In this document: in pieces, positions 26,801 to 37,527 of the stretch
How the letters are laid out: every line of letters begins with the position of its first letter
Numbering within the stretch: position 1 is the stretch's first letter
Origin: Hoeflea sp.
GTDB taxonomy: Bacteria; Pseudomonadota; Alphaproteobacteria; Rhizobiales; Rhizobiaceae
Length of the DNA stretch: 64,000 nucleotides
NCBI RefSeq assembly: GCF_002733955.1
Contig: NZ_NVXQ01000001.1
Span: 434,001-498,000 of the forward strand
Direction of reading: 5' to 3'
The notes under the pieces: generated by a model
Seen by the model: the letters and a program-made list of their open reading frames with translations, nothing else
What the model was told of the DNA's origin: nothing
Database searches by the model: none
Made by a program: the position numbers and the translations under genes

Positions 26801-29185
26801 TCATCTCACCTCCGCAGTCTGATCCGGCGCGGGCGGCAGGTCGGGATCATTGTCGGCCACCTTGACGCGCGAAGTGCGGATGCGGATCAGCGACAGGATG
26901 GCAAGACCGGTGACCATGACCACCGCAATTTCGCCCAGCGTATCGGTGCCGCGGAAATCGACGATGATGACGTTGACGACATTGGTGCCGTGGGCCACGA
27001 CCTTGGAATAGGCCGAGAAGAAATCGCTCAGCGCGGTGTTGAACGGCTGCTGGGTGACCGCCATCAGATAGAGCGTGAAGCCGACACCGCAGGCGATCGC
27101 CACGCTCATGTCGGCCAGCTTCTGCGCGGTTGGCCGGTGATCGGAGGCATGCAGCTTCAGCCGGGTCATGACCAGGGCCAGGATGACGACTGCAAGGGTT
27201 TCAACCATGAACTGGGTGAAAGAGAGATCCGGCGCGCCAAACAGCATGAAGATCAGCGCCACCGCAAAGCCCTGGATGCCAAGCGAGACGATGGCTGTCA
27301 GCCGGTCGCGGGCATAGATCACCGCCAGCAGGCCGATAATGACAATGGCGAAGACCACGAATTCGTGGAACTGGACATCTTCCGGCCAGACCGGCATCGC
27401 CGGCCATTCGCCGTACCAGGCCATCGGCCCGATCAGCGCGGCAGCGATCATCAGGAAGGTGACCGTCATGTAGATATCAAGCCGGCCGGGCTGAATGAAG
27501 CGGGTGATCCCGCCCGAGAGCCGCACCAGGCCTGAAATGAACTGATCAAAGCCACGGTCCGGACCCCAGCCGATGGCGGCAAGGAGCGACGCCATGCCGG
27601 CGCGCAGATGGTCGAGCATGCGGTAAGCGATGATGCCGAAGATGATGGTGACAATCGACAGGATCAGCGCCGGGCCCATATGCGGGATCACCGAGATGGT
27701 GACCTCTTCCGCAGCCCCGGCCACGGCACTGGCCATCGGAGAGGAGATGAAACGGTGGGTGAACGGCGAGACCAGCGCTGCGACAAGCGCCGTCAGCCCC
27801 AGCGTCAGCGGACCGAGCCAGAGCAGCGCCGGGCCCTCATGAGCTGGTTTCGGGGTTTTGACCGCGGGGCCGAAGAACGGCTTGATGGCAACGGCAAAAC
27901 CGATGACGAACATCAGGCCATTGCCGACAACCGCCACCGCCACAAAGGCCAATGACCAGGGATCGGTGGCCCAGAGCGCGTAGTAGATTTCTTCCTTGGC
28001 AAGGAAGCCGATGAAGGGCGGCAGACCGGCCATGGAGATCGCGGCAGCCATGGCGGCAACAAAGGTGATCGGCATCGCCTTGCGCAACCCGCCAAGTTTG
28101 GTGACGTCGCGGGTGCCGGCTTCGTGGTCGATCAGGCCGGCGACCATGAACAGCCCGCCCTTGAACAGCGAATGCGCCACCAGATAGAGCACGGCTGCGG
28201 CAATGGCGTGCTCGGAGCCGAAACCGGTGAGCATGACCAGCAGGCCGAGCGAGGAGACCGTGGTGTAGGCCAGCATCAGCTTGAGATCGGTCTGGCGGAT
28301 TGCAAGCAACGTCCCGACGATCAGCGTTGTGCCACCGAACACCGGCAGGATGGTTTCCCACCAGACGGTGTCGCCGAGCACCGGATTAAACCGCATCAAA
28401 AGATAGACGCCGGCTTTGACCATGGTGGCCGAATGCAGATAGGCCGAAACCGGGGTCGGCGCTTCCATGGCGTTCGGCAACCAGAAATGCAGCGGAAACT
28501 GCGCCGATTTGGAAAACGCGCCACCGAGCACCAGGAACAGTGCGAGCAGGTAGAACGGGCTGTTCCGCAGCTCGTCGCCGTAGTTGAGCAACAGGGAAAT
28601 CTGGGTGACGCCGGTGATGTTCCAGATCACCAGCAGGCCTGCGAGCAGCGCCAGCCCGCCGCCACCTGTCACCACCAGCGCCTGGACGGCCGCGCGGCGC
28701 GAGGCTTCGCGGGTGTGATCAAAGCCGATCAGCAGGAACGAGGTGATCGAGGTCAGTTCCCAATAGACAAACAGCATCAGGAAGCTGTCGGAGATGACCA
28801 CGCCGAGCATCGCACCCATGAACAGAAGCATGAACGAGAAGAAGCGGCCAAGCTGGGCGTTGCCCATAAGGTAAGCGCCCGAATAGAGAATGATCAGCGT
28901 GCCGATGCCGGAGATCAGCAACGCGAATGTCAGCGACAGGCCGTCAATCAGCCAGGAGAAGCTGACATTGTAGGACGGCACCCACTGAAAACCGCCGGTG
29001 ACAATGCCACCATCGGCCACATCCGTAGCAAAGCCAAGAAAATGGATGAAGATCGCCAGCGGCGCCAAGGCCAGAAGCCAGGCGGCATTGTGGCCAAGAC
29101 GACGTGTCAGCCACGGGGCAATCATCGCCGCCAGAAATGGCAGCATCAAGACAATAAAAGTCGCACCAGGCGCAGCTGCGCTCAT
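26801..29185 (-). CDS. mrpA: Monovalent cation/proton antiporter subunit A
   Basis: A 794-residue NuoL-like subunit, first of the seven-gene operon, which together exports Na+ or K+ in exchange for protons (pH and salt homeostasis; Pha in Sinorhizobium). Seen: [69 protein letters not shown], and a C-terminal extension containing [24 protein letters not shown] and [17 protein letters not shown] 29185 (second codon of a TTG-started frame) follows GGGG. Confidence 0.93.
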   Translation of the reverse strand: MSAAAPGATFIVLMLPFLAAMIAPWLTRRLGHNAAWLLALAPLAIFIHFLGFATDVADGGIVTGGFQWVPSYNVSFSWLIDGLSLTFALLISGIGTLIILYSGAYLMGNAQLGRFFSFMLLFMGAMLGVVISDSFLMLFVYWELTSITSFLLIGFDHTREASRRAAVQALVVTGGGGLALLAGLLVIWNITGVTQISLLLNYGDELRNSPFYLLALFLVLGGAFSKSAQFPLHFWLPNAMEAPTPVSAYLHSATMVKAGVYLLMRFNPVLGDTVWWETILPVFGGTTLIVGTLLAIRQTDLKLMLAYTTVSSLGLLVMLTGFGSEHAIAAAVLYLVAHSLFKGGLFMVAGLIDHEAGTRDVTKLGGLRKAMPITFVAAMAAAISMAGLPPFIGFLAKEEIYYALWATDPWSLAFVAVAVVGNGLMFVIGFAVAIKPFFGPAVKTPKPAHEGPALLWLGPLTLGLTALVAALVSPFTHRFISSPMASAVAGAAEEVTISVIPHMGPALILSIVTIIFGIIAYRMLDHLRAGMASLLAAIGWGPDRGFDQFISGLVRLSGGITRFIQPGRLDIYMTVTFLMIAAALIGPMAWYGEWPAMPVWPEDVQFHEFVVFAIVIIGLLAVIYARDRLTAIVSLGIQGFAVALIFMLFGAPDLSFTQFMVETLAVVILALVMTRLKLHASDHRPTAQKLADMSVAIACGVGFTLYLMAVTQQPFNTALSDFFSAYSKVVAHGTNVVNVIIVDFRGTDTLGEIAVVMVTGLAILSLIRIRTSRVKVADNDPDLPPAPDQTAEVR

Positions 29186-29590
29186 CAATATTCCCCGGGG
29201 GATAGCCCTCTGATTTCCACTTGGCGTGGAATTATGTTCGTCACTTAGTCATCGGATTCGATCAGGACAAGGCAATCCTTTGCATTATTCGTGGAAAAGC
29301 AATGGCCGGGAAGCACGAATTGAACAGCTGCGTCAATCTAACCGATTAGGGTTGGCACAGCTGGCCGATCCCGACACCAATGGCAGAGGCAAAATCCATC
29401 GGAGCGGTTCCCGCGAGCAAAATAGGTCAGCATTATTGACATAAATTTCGATTTGTGATTATTGTTTCCCCCGGACCGCTTTGAACGCATGATTGTTGCG
29501 CCCAGACCGTTCTGCCTGACTGGATTGAAAATACATGCTGTCAACCGGCGAGGCGTTCCGCCCCGGGCCGGGCGAAGGGGAGGAATGGAC
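29186..29590. other. Divergent promoter region of mrp operon and aminotransferase
   Basis: 405 bases between divergent genes. AT-rich patches occur near 29205-29245 and 29425-29465, and GGGGAGGA at 29577-29584 serves the aminotransferase. No clear gene or strong hairpin was seen. Confidence 0.5.
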
Positions 29591-30856
29591 ATGAGCACTC
29601 AGATGCAGGCTGACGCATCCGCCGGAACCACACTGACCGGTCACGGGCTCGACTGGCCGCATCTGTTCGCCACGCGGGCGGAGCGGATGAAGGCATCGGA
29701 AATCCGTGAACTGCTGAAGCTTCTCGATCAGCCCGACGTGATCTCCTTCGCCGGCGGCATTCCCGACCCGGCGCTGTTTCCGGCCGAAGCCTTTGGCGCG
29801 GCGTTGAGCTCGGCGCTGTCGGGCGACATGAAGGGCGCGGCGCTGCAATATTCGGTCAGCGAAGGTTACCGACCATTGCGTGACTGGCTGGTCAGCCGCA
29901 TGGCCTCGCTCGGCGTCGCCTGCACTGCCGACAACATCATGATCACATCGGGCTCGCAACAGGCGCTGGACTATCTCGGCAAGCTGTTCCTGTCGAAAGG
30001 CGACACGGCGCTGGTCGGCTGGCCGACCTATCTCGGTGCGCTGCAGGCGTTCAATGCCTACGAGCCGAGCTACGACCGGCTCACGCCTTTGGGCAACCGC
30101 TCGGCGGATGATTTCCGCGAAACGGCCGCGGCCAAGGGCGGCGAAGTCAAATTCGCCTATGCCTCGGCGGATTTCGCCAACCCCACCGGCGAGACACTTG
30201 CGGAGTCCGCGCGCCAAAAAATTCTCGATCTTGCGGAAGAGCTCGACATCGCGGTGATCGAGGACGCCGCCTACCAGTCGCTGCGCTATGACGGCGACGA
30301 GGTCCCTCCCCTGCTGGCGCTCGACATCAAGCGCACCGGTTCGATCGAGACCACCCGCACGATTTATTGCGGCAGTTTTTCCAAGACGCTGGCGCCGGGC
30401 CTGCGCGTCGGCTGGGTCTGCGCCGCCACCCCGGTGATCTCGAAACTGGTGTTGATGAAACAGGCCGCCGACCTGCATTCGGCGACGCTGAACCAGATGG
30501 CGATCCACACAGTCGCCTCCGACGGCTTCGACGCGCAGGTGGCGAAGATCAAGGCCACCTACCACGCCCGCCGCGACGCCATGCTGGCGGCACTCTCCCG
30601 CCACATGCCTGAAGGGGTCACATGGACCAGGCCCGATGGCGGCATGTTCGTCTGGGTCACCCTGCCCGAGCATTTCGACGGCGCGGCGCTGCTCGCCGAA
30701 AGCATCAGAAGCGAACGCGTGGCATTTGTTCCGGGCAAGGCCTTCTTCGCCGATGGCTCGGGGGCGAACACGATAAGGCTGTCGTTTTCGTGCGCCAGCG
30801 AGGCGATGATCGAGGAAGGCATAATGCGGCTGGGGCGGGTGGTTCGGGCGCGTTAG
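29591..30856 (+). CDS. PLP-dependent aminotransferase, class I/II fold
   Basis: About 421 residues. Seen: substrate loop ISFAGGIPDPALFP, the cofactor region ITSGSQQALDYLGKLFL, DFANPTGETL, EDAAYQSLRY, and the PLP lysine in IYCGSFSKTLAPGLRVGW. The whole pattern matches 2-aminoadipate or LysN-type aminotransferases that use 2-oxoglutarate; the precise amino acid is not determined. ATG 29591 was chosen because GGAGG is seven bases upstream; ATG 29585 would be too close to it. Confidence 0.88.
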   Translation: MSTQMQADASAGTTLTGHGLDWPHLFATRAERMKASEIRELLKLLDQPDVISFAGGIPDPALFPAEAFGAALSSALSGDMKGAALQYSVSEGYRPLRDWLVSRMASLGVACTADNIMITSGSQQALDYLGKLFLSKGDTALVGWPTYLGALQAFNAYEPSYDRLTPLGNRSADDFRETAAAKGGEVKFAYASADFANPTGETLAESARQKILDLAEELDIAVIEDAAYQSLRYDGDEVPPLLALDIKRTGSIETTRTIYCGSFSKTLAPGLRVGWVCAATPVISKLVLMKQAADLHSATLNQMAIHTVASDGFDAQVAKIKATYHARRDAMLAALSRHMPEGVTWTRPDGGMFVWVTLPEHFDGAALLAESIRSERVAFVPGKAFFADGSGANTIRLSFSCASEAMIEEGIMRLGRVVRAR

Positions 30857-30862
30857 AGCGAC

Positions 30863-32083
30863 CTAGCCTCGCAACGGATAGGGCCGGGCAATCGAATTGC
30901 TCGGCGGCCGGGCCGGAGCGATGGCTGCGCCTGAGGTGTCGGCAGACCGGACCGCCTTCCGCCTCACCCCGTTGAACATCAGCGTGAGAACCGTGCTGCG
31001 ACTCAACGCCAGATGGATGGCGTAGGAGATCAGGCCGGCTGAGACCGCGATGACGGCGAATTCGAGGATTGGCGGCAGGTCGACCAACAGGAACAGCGTC
31101 GCCAGCACGTAGATCACCGGGTGGTGGAACAGGTAGATGGTGAAAGAAGCGTCGACCAGCTTGCGCACCCGCGCATCGGGGCGGTTGAAATGCCTGTGCG
31201 CGAGGCTCGAGATGTAGCCGACGATCATGAGCGCACCGAAGATTGCGGCCATGACCTTCAATGTGTGGGTGAACAGATCGGCGTGCGGAACTTGCGAGAC
31301 GATGACCAGTCCCGCACCGGCCAGGGCCGCGACCGGGCCCGGCCTGAGCAGCAGGTCGTTGAGCCTGGGGCTTGCATGGACCAGCGCGCCGAAGCCGAAA
31401 TAGACCACATAGAGATTGTAGTTGATGACCGCGTTTCCATAGTAGGGACTGGCGGCAACGATGTGCGTCTGGGCCTGGGCGGCGAGTTCGCAGATCGCGG
31501 CGAAGGCCGCGAGCGAGAGGATGCGGTTTTCGGCGACCCAGGACACAAAAGCATCGAGCCGGGCGCGCAAACTGCCGCAGCTCAGCGCCTGCAGCACAGC
31601 AAGGCCGATGCAATAGGCAATCAGCACCCAGAGAAACCACAAATGCGCGATCCAGGGTTCGCCGAAATGGGTGAGCTGGGCCGCGATCAGTCCCGGCACA
31701 TCTGTGGCCGGCACCGTGCCCTTGACGGCAAGGGCTGCCTGCTGGACCACGATCTGAAATGGCACGATGAGCAAAGTTGCCGAAATCAGCGGCAGGCCGA
31801 GACGGAACAGCCGGCTCTTGAGCCAGGGCCAGGCGCCGTTGCGTTCAAGCAGCATCATCGAGAACAGGCCCGCCAGCAGAAAGAAGCCAGGCATGCGGAA
31901 ACCATGCAGGAAATCGGCAACAAAGGTCAGGGCCTGGCTCTTTTCGGGCGAACCGATCGACCATTCATGGCTGAGCGAATAGATCACGGCGGCATGAAAC
32001 GGAATTCCGAGCAGGAGATAGAGCGCCCGGGAAAAATCCCAATGGTGCAGGCGTTCGGGGTGTTTGGCCGGCATCGAAGCCAT
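30863..32083 (-). CDS. Acyltransferase 3 family membrane protein
   Basis: About 406 residues with ten or more hydrophobic segments and the acyltransferase-3 pattern: HHWDFSRALYLLLGIPFHAAVIYS near the start (His for acyl transfer), FFLLAGLFSMMLLERNGAWPWLKSRLFRLGLPL, HLWFLWVLIAYC, and SFTIYLFHHPVIYVLATLFL. It probably adds an acetyl or succinyl group to an extracellular glycan, as OpgC does for periplasmic glucans. Start may be ATG 32083 or 32074; GTG 32110 is less likely. Confidence 0.85.
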   Translation of the reverse strand: MASMPAKHPERLHHWDFSRALYLLLGIPFHAAVIYSLSHEWSIGSPEKSQALTFVADFLHGFRMPGFFLLAGLFSMMLLERNGAWPWLKSRLFRLGLPLISATLLIVPFQIVVQQAALAVKGTVPATDVPGLIAAQLTHFGEPWIAHLWFLWVLIAYCIGLAVLQALSCGSLRARLDAFVSWVAENRILSLAAFAAICELAAQAQTHIVAASPYYGNAVINYNLYVVYFGFGALVHASPRLNDLLLRPGPVAALAGAGLVIVSQVPHADLFTHTLKVMAAIFGALMIVGYISSLAHRHFNRPDARVRKLVDASFTIYLFHHPVIYVLATLFLLVDLPPILEFAVIAVSAGLISYAIHLALSRSTVLTLMFNGVRRKAVRSADTSGAAIAPARPPSNSIARPYPLRG

Positions 32084-32252
32084 CCGCAGTCCGATCGTGT
32101 TGATTACCACTCCATCGAACGCGCATTATGCGCTGCCAAGGGTTAAGGCCGGGTTGGAAGCAGCGGATGGGTTTGACTCAAATCCGCTTCAACTGATCGG
32201 CGCCGAGCAGTTTCGCCTGCGACAACGACGCAGCCTGTGCCAAAACGGGAAA

Positions 32253-32274
32253 GGCCGGGGATTTCGCCCCGGCC
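32253..32274 (-). terminator. Terminator-like hairpin downstream of ilvC
   Basis: ggccgggg (32253-32260) and ccccggcc (32267-32274) with a six-base loop, about 30 bases past the ilvC stop. On the minus strand it is followed by a short T stretch (ttt). Confidence 0.65.
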
Positions 32275-32303
32275 TCCGCAGTCATTCCGAACTCGCAAGA
32301 AGC

Positions 32304-33449
<1,146 letters not shown>

Positions 33450-34133
33450 TCAGCCTCGTCCGTAAAGGCGCATGAAGTGGGCCGCAGCGGTGGCGGATAT
33501 GGTCTGGATTTCGGTCTCGTCGGGGCGGTGGTCCTCGCCCAGAAGCGCCCGGATCTGGGTGTCGGCCACCACCAGCCCGAAGAAGCTGCGGCAAGCCGTA
33601 TCAACCTGATCGAAGCTCAGCAAGCCCTCTGCCCTGCCCGCCTCGAACAGCGGCTCGAGCCGGTGCCGCATGGCGAAAGGGCCGTTGGTCAAAACGATGG
33701 CGCCAAGCCGGCTCTTGCCCGATCCGGCGTGGCTAACGGCGGCACGGTTGAGCGCGATCGACAGGTCACCGGTGATCACCGTGAGCCAGCTCTGGGCAAA
33801 GCCGGTCAGTGCTGCTTCCAGGCTCTCGCGAGTGAGCTTGTCCTGCGGCAGTTTCGGCATCCGCACTTTCGACGCCTGCCAGCGCACGGTGGCGGTGAGC
33901 AGCCCGTCGCGGTCGCCGAACCACTTGTACAGCGTCTCCTTGGAGCAGCTTGCAGCGCGGGCCACGGCAGCCACGGAAAAGCCGTCGCCCTCGGCCACCA
34001 TCAGCTTGAGCACCGCACCCAGCACTTCCTGCTGCCGCTCCGACAGCCCCTCACCCACCGATGCGCCAAAGGCGGCATCAGCGGGTGCAGCGGTCTGCTT
34101 GGGAGCAGTTTCGGGGGCAAGCGTCAATGTCAT
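33450..34133 (-). CDS. TetR family transcriptional regulator
   Basis: About 227 residues with a TetR helix-turn-helix (LSERQQEVLGAVLKLMVAEGDGFSVAAVARAASCSKETLYKWFGDRDGLLTA) and an AefR-like C-terminal domain (ALNRAAVSHAGSGKSRLG...FFGLVVADTQIRALLG). A TTGACA (34169-34164) with a -10-like GTACAT (34146-34141) places transcription start about one base from ATG 34133, so the mRNA may be leaderless; ATG 34142 would lie inside the -10. The palindrome in the spacer suggests autorepression. Confidence 0.85.
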   Translation of the reverse strand: MTLTLAPETAPKQTAAPADAAFGASVGEGLSERQQEVLGAVLKLMVAEGDGFSVAAVARAASCSKETLYKWFGDRDGLLTATVRWQASKVRMPKLPQDKLTRESLEAALTGFAQSWLTVITGDLSIALNRAAVSHAGSGKSRLGAIVLTNGPFAMRHRLEPLFEAGRAEGLLSFDQVDTACRSFFGLVVADTQIRALLGEDHRPDETEIQTISATAAAHFMRLYGRG

Positions 34134-34140
34134 GAGCGGC

Positions 34141-34169
34141 ATGTACCGTACCGTACGGTACTGTGTCAA
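34141..34169 (-). promoter_or_regulatory. TetR gene promoter with 14-bp palindromic operator
   Basis: The -35 TTGACA is at 34169-34164. The exact palindrome gtaccgtacggtac (34148-34161) fills the 17-bp spacer, and a second overlapping copy of the half-site gtaccg lies at 34143-34148. Binding here would block RNA polymerase. Confidence 0.7.
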
Positions 34170-34226
34170 GCCGCAAATAACGGGGCTCTGCAGGCAGGCC
34201 CCGTTTGTGGCCTTATGGCCTAGAAA

Positions 34227-34673
34227 TCAGCGTTCGGAATCCATCACGTGCAGTTTCTCGACGCGGCGACGGAATTCCTCGCTGGTGGAGAATTCGGCTT
34301 CCAGAAAGGCGCGTATCAGATCGCTGGCGAGCCAGGGGCCGACGATCTGGGCGCCGATACACATGACATTGACATCATCATGCTCGACACATTGGTGCGC
34401 CGAGTGGACATCGTGGCATACGGCAGCGCGGATGCCCTTGACCTTGTTGGCGGCAATCGAGGCGCCAACGCCTGTGCCGCAGACCATGATGGCGCGGTCC
34501 GCGGTGCCGTCAGCCAGCGCACCGGTCACCAGCTTGGCAATGTCGGGAAAATCCACCGGCTGATCGTCGAAGGAGCCGACATCGGTGACTTCATGGCCCA
34601 GTGCCTTGATGGTTTCCAGGGCATGCGCCTTCATGGGGAAACCGGCATGATCGGAACCGACAACTATTCGCAT
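34227..34673 (-). CDS. rpiB: RpiB/LacA/LacB family sugar-phosphate isomerase
   Basis: A 148-residue isomerase: ribose-5-phosphate/ribulose-5-phosphate or a related sugar phosphate. Seen: MRIVVGSDHAGFPMK, DFPDIAKLV, the Cys region ADRAIMVCGTGVGASIAANKVKGIRAAVCHD, and SAHQCVEHDDVNVMCIGAQI. It is the last gene of the TRAP operon (23 bases after dctM stop), which suggests it acts on the imported compound, possibly a tetrose or pentose derivative. ATG 34673 follows AAGGA. Confidence 0.9.
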   Translation of the reverse strand: MRIVVGSDHAGFPMKAHALETIKALGHEVTDVGSFDDQPVDFPDIAKLVTGALADGTADRAIMVCGTGVGASIAANKVKGIRAAVCHDVHSAHQCVEHDDVNVMCIGAQIVGPWLASDLIRAFLEAEFSTSEEFRRRVEKLHVMDSER

Positions 34674-34696
34674 TTTGGATTTTCCTTCCAATGGGG

Positions 34697-35971
34697 CTAA
34701 CGCAGGAAGCTGGGAAGCCAGAGTACAAGATCAGGGGCGAAGGTGATCACGCCGAGCGTCAGCAACAGCGGGATGTAGAACGGGGCAAGCGCCTTGAGCA
34801 GTTCGCGCAATGATATTTCGGCGATCGAGCAGACCAGGAACAGCGAAAGCCCCATCGGTGGCGTCAGCAGTCCGATCATCAGGTTGAAGATCGCAACAAT
34901 GCCCAGGTGCACGGGATCGACGCCAGCGAGCACCATTGGCGGCGCGATGACCGGCACCACGAGCAACGTCGCAGTGGTGGAATCGAGGAACATGCCGGCA
35001 ATGAAGAAAATAAGATTGGCGATCAGCAGCAGCACCAGCGGGTTGGTCGACAGTTGCAGGATCATCGCGGCAAAATCCTGCGGCACCTGCTCGACGGCAA
35101 GGATCCAGCCGAACAGCGCCGCGGCGGCAACAATGATTAGAATCGCGCTGGTGGAACGCACCGTGGCCAGCATCGAGTTCCACAAATGGGCCCATGTCAG
35201 CTCTCCGTAAATGAGCGCGCTGATCAGGATCACATAGACCGCGGTGACGGCGGCTGCTTCGGTCGGCGTGAACAGGCCGAGCAGCATGCCCGCGATCATC
35301 AGCACCGGCGCAAGAATGGCCGGAAGAGCCGGAAGCAGCGAGACCCAGACTTCGCTCACGGTGGGCCAGCGGTCAGCCCGCGGCATGGCGTGGCGCACCG
35401 AAAGGACGGCGGCTGTCAACATCAGAAGCGCAACACAAATCAGTGCGGGAACGATGCCTGCGAGCAGCAATTGCACGATCGAGACGCTTGTCACCGAGCC
35501 GTAGACAATGAGCGGAATGCTGGGCGGGAAGATCGGACCGACGACAGCCGATGAAGCGGTGACGGCCGCCGAGAAAGGCGCACTGAAACCGCGCTTGCGC
35601 ATGGCCTCGATCTCGATCTTTCCCAGACCGCCGACATCGGCCAGGGCCGCGCCCGACATGCCCGAAAAGATCAGCGACGAAAAGATATTGACCTGCGCCA
35701 GACCGCCTGGCGCACGACCGACCAGGGTGTCGGCGAAACGGAAGATGCGATCAGTCACGCCGGACAGGTTCATCAGATTGCCGACAAAGATGAACACCGG
35801 CACGGCAACAAGCGGGAAACTGTCAAGCGCATAGGTGATGCGCTGGGCCAGCAGACCGAGCGGAAAGCCTTCGATCAGGATATAGACGATGCTCGGCAGC
35901 AGGATGGCATAGACCACCGGGAAGCCAAGGATGAAGAGCGCCAGAAAGGCGAGAATTATGACAATACCCAT
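34697..35971 (-). CDS. dctM: TRAP transporter large permease (DctM)
   Basis: A 424-residue, 12-helix permease. Seen: LILGFPVVYAILLPSIVYIL..., the SGMSGAALADVGGLGKIEIEAMRKRGFSAPFSAAVTASSAVVGPIFPPSIPLIVYG signature, and GLLTPPMGLSLFLVCSIA. It forms the channel with DctQ and takes substrate from DctP using the sodium gradient. Nine bases separate it from dctQ. Confidence 0.94.
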   Translation of the reverse strand: MGIVIILAFLALFILGFPVVYAILLPSIVYILIEGFPLGLLAQRITYALDSFPLVAVPVFIFVGNLMNLSGVTDRIFRFADTLVGRAPGGLAQVNIFSSLIFSGMSGAALADVGGLGKIEIEAMRKRGFSAPFSAAVTASSAVVGPIFPPSIPLIVYGSVTSVSIVQLLLAGIVPALICVALLMLTAAVLSVRHAMPRADRWPTVSEVWVSLLPALPAILAPVLMIAGMLLGLFTPTEAAAVTAVYVILISALIYGELTWAHLWNSMLATVRSTSAILIIVAAAALFGWILAVEQVPQDFAAMILQLSTNPLVLLLIANLIFFIAGMFLDSTTATLLVVPVIAPPMVLAGVDPVHLGIVAIFNLMIGLLTPPMGLSLFLVCSIAEISLRELLKALAPFYIPLLLTLGVITFAPDLVLWLPSFLR

Positions 35972-35979
35972 GGCTGCTC

Positions 35980-36447
35980 TCAGATGCTGACACTGGTGGC
36001 CTTCTGCGGCGGTTTGCGCAGATGGACAAGGTGGACCACGGCGGCTGCCGCGAAACCGAAGAGGGTGGAGCCGAGGAACAGCCAGAACGGAATCTTCAGC
36101 GTCGGCGTGGCGTTGTTGAGGTTCTTGCCGATGGTGCCCAGCACCGCGTAGGCAACCAGCCCGGCAATGAAGATGGCTGAAAGCGAGGTCAGCAGGTTGA
36201 GGAAGCGCCGGGGCAGATCCGGCATCGCCTTGCGCAGGTCGCCCATGACGATGTTCTCACCCGCCTCGACCACCAGCGGGAAGCTGATAAAGACAACGCA
36301 GATCAACAAAAAGCGGGTGAACTCTTCCGCGCCAACAATCGGCGCGCCGAAGATCGAGCGCATGATGATCTGGGCGAATGGCACGAAGACCAAGGCGCCG
36401 AGCAAAAACACGCTGGCAATTTCGACAATGCGTCTGGCAAGTTTCAT
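35980..36447 (-). CDS. dctQ: TRAP transporter small permease (DctQ)
   Basis: A 155-residue, four-helix subunit with the DctQ pattern FAQIIMRSIFGAPIVGAEEFTRFLLICVVFISFPLVVEAGENIVMGDL. ATG 36447 follows GGGAGGG; the longer upstream reading is non-coding. Confidence 0.92.
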   Translation of the reverse strand: MKLARRIVEIASVFLLGALVFVPFAQIIMRSIFGAPIVGAEEFTRFLLICVVFISFPLVVEAGENIVMGDLRKAMPDLPRRFLNLLTSLSAIFIAGLVAYAVLGTIGKNLNNATPTLKIPFWLFLGSTLFGFAAAAVVHLVHLRKPPQKATSVSI

Positions 36448-36459
36448 GGCACCCTCCCC

Positions 36460-36489
36460 CAAAAAATGACGGGCGCCCGAAGACGCCCG
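36460..36489 (-). terminator. Partial terminator between dctP and dctQ
   Basis: cgggcg (36470-36475) and cgcccg (36484-36489) form a hairpin followed on the minus strand by six T after a short gap. In TRAP and ABC operons such sites raise the level of the binding protein relative to the permeases. Confidence 0.6.
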
Positions 36490-36505
36490 CCGTTCAGCAC
36501 AAGGG

Positions 36506-37498
36506 TTACTTAACCGCTGCGATCTGTTCAATGTAGGGGGCAAAATCCGGGAAGTCGGCCCGGATCTGATCCAGCACCGGGGTGCGGAAAGCATCCATGT
36601 CGAGACCGTCGGCTTCGGTGACAACGGTCATACCGTTGGCCTTGAGTTCCTCGACCAGACCGGCTTCCGACTCCTGCGCCCAGCGCAGCGATTCATCGGC
36701 CTTTTCATCCAGCACCTTGGTGATCTTGGCGCGGTTATCTTCGCTCAAAGCCTGCCAGGCGTCTTCATTGACGAAGACAGCCAGCACGGAGTGCATGTGG
36801 CCGGTCATGGCGACGTGCGACTGCACCTCATAGAGCTTGTTGGCCGAAATCATGGTCAGCGGATTTTCCTGCCCGACCACCAGACCGGTCATCAGCGCGG
36901 TGGGGAGTTCGGAGACTTCCACCGGGGTCGGCGTGGCGCCGAAGCCCTTGACCATCGACACCCAGAGATCGAGTGGAACAGCACGGAACGGCTTGTCCTT
37001 CAGGTCGGCCGGCGTCTTGACCTCGAAATTGGACGAGATGTGGCGGGCGCCGCGATAGATGCGACCGATGATGCGGACACCGCCCTCCTCGACCAGCTTG
37101 GCGTTGATCTCCTGCAGCGCAGGCGATGTTTCCGGATCAGTCGCCGCCAGCGCCTGTTCGGCATTGCGGTAGATAAACGGAGCGTTGAACACCGCCACGT
37201 CCGGCACGATCCGTGCCAGCGAGGCAAAGTCATGGTGACCCATCGAGATCGAACCGAGGCGGACGCCATCAACCATTTCGGCGACGCCGCCGAGCTGGCT
37301 GGCCGGGAACACCTTGACCGTGACATCACCGCCGGTGGCTTCACCGATACCGGCAGCGGCTTCTGCCGCATACTGGGTCTGGATATCGCCCTCGGAGCCG
37401 ACATGGGCATACCGAAGCTCTTCCGACACAGCCGGGACCGACATAAGACCCAGGGCCAGAATTGTGGACGCAATGCGCCCGGTAATCGAAGTATACAT
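36506..37498 (-). CDS. dctP: TRAP transporter substrate-binding protein (DctP)
   Basis: A 330-residue periplasmic protein with a signal peptide (GRIASTILALGLMSVPAVSE). Seen: LRYAHVGSEGDIQTQYAAEAAAGI, GGDVTVKVFPASQLGG, the conserved Arg region ADLKDKPFRAVPLDLWVSMVKGFGATPTPVEVSELPTALMTGLVVGQENPL. The substrate is probably a carboxylate, as for most TRAP systems; it is not determined. ATG 37498 follows GGAGG. Confidence 0.92.
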   Translation of the reverse strand: MYTSITGRIASTILALGLMSVPAVSEELRYAHVGSEGDIQTQYAAEAAAGIGEATGGDVTVKVFPASQLGGVAEMVDGVRLGSISMGHHDFASLARIVPDVAVFNAPFIYRNAEQALAATDPETSPALQEINAKLVEEGGVRIIGRIYRGARHISSNFEVKTPADLKDKPFRAVPLDLWVSMVKGFGATPTPVEVSELPTALMTGLVVGQENPLTMISANKLYEVQSHVAMTGHMHSVLAVFVNEDAWQALSEDNRAKITKVLDEKADESLRWAQESEAGLVEELKANGMTVVTEADGLDMDAFRTPVLDQIRADFPDFAPYIEQIAAVK

Positions 37499-37527
37499 AC
37501 TCACTCCTCCACTGTTGATCTTTTAGT

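Noticed and set aside
28124-29248. A 374-residue open frame on the plus strand
   Set aside because: Opposite the first half of mrpA and very charged; shadow.
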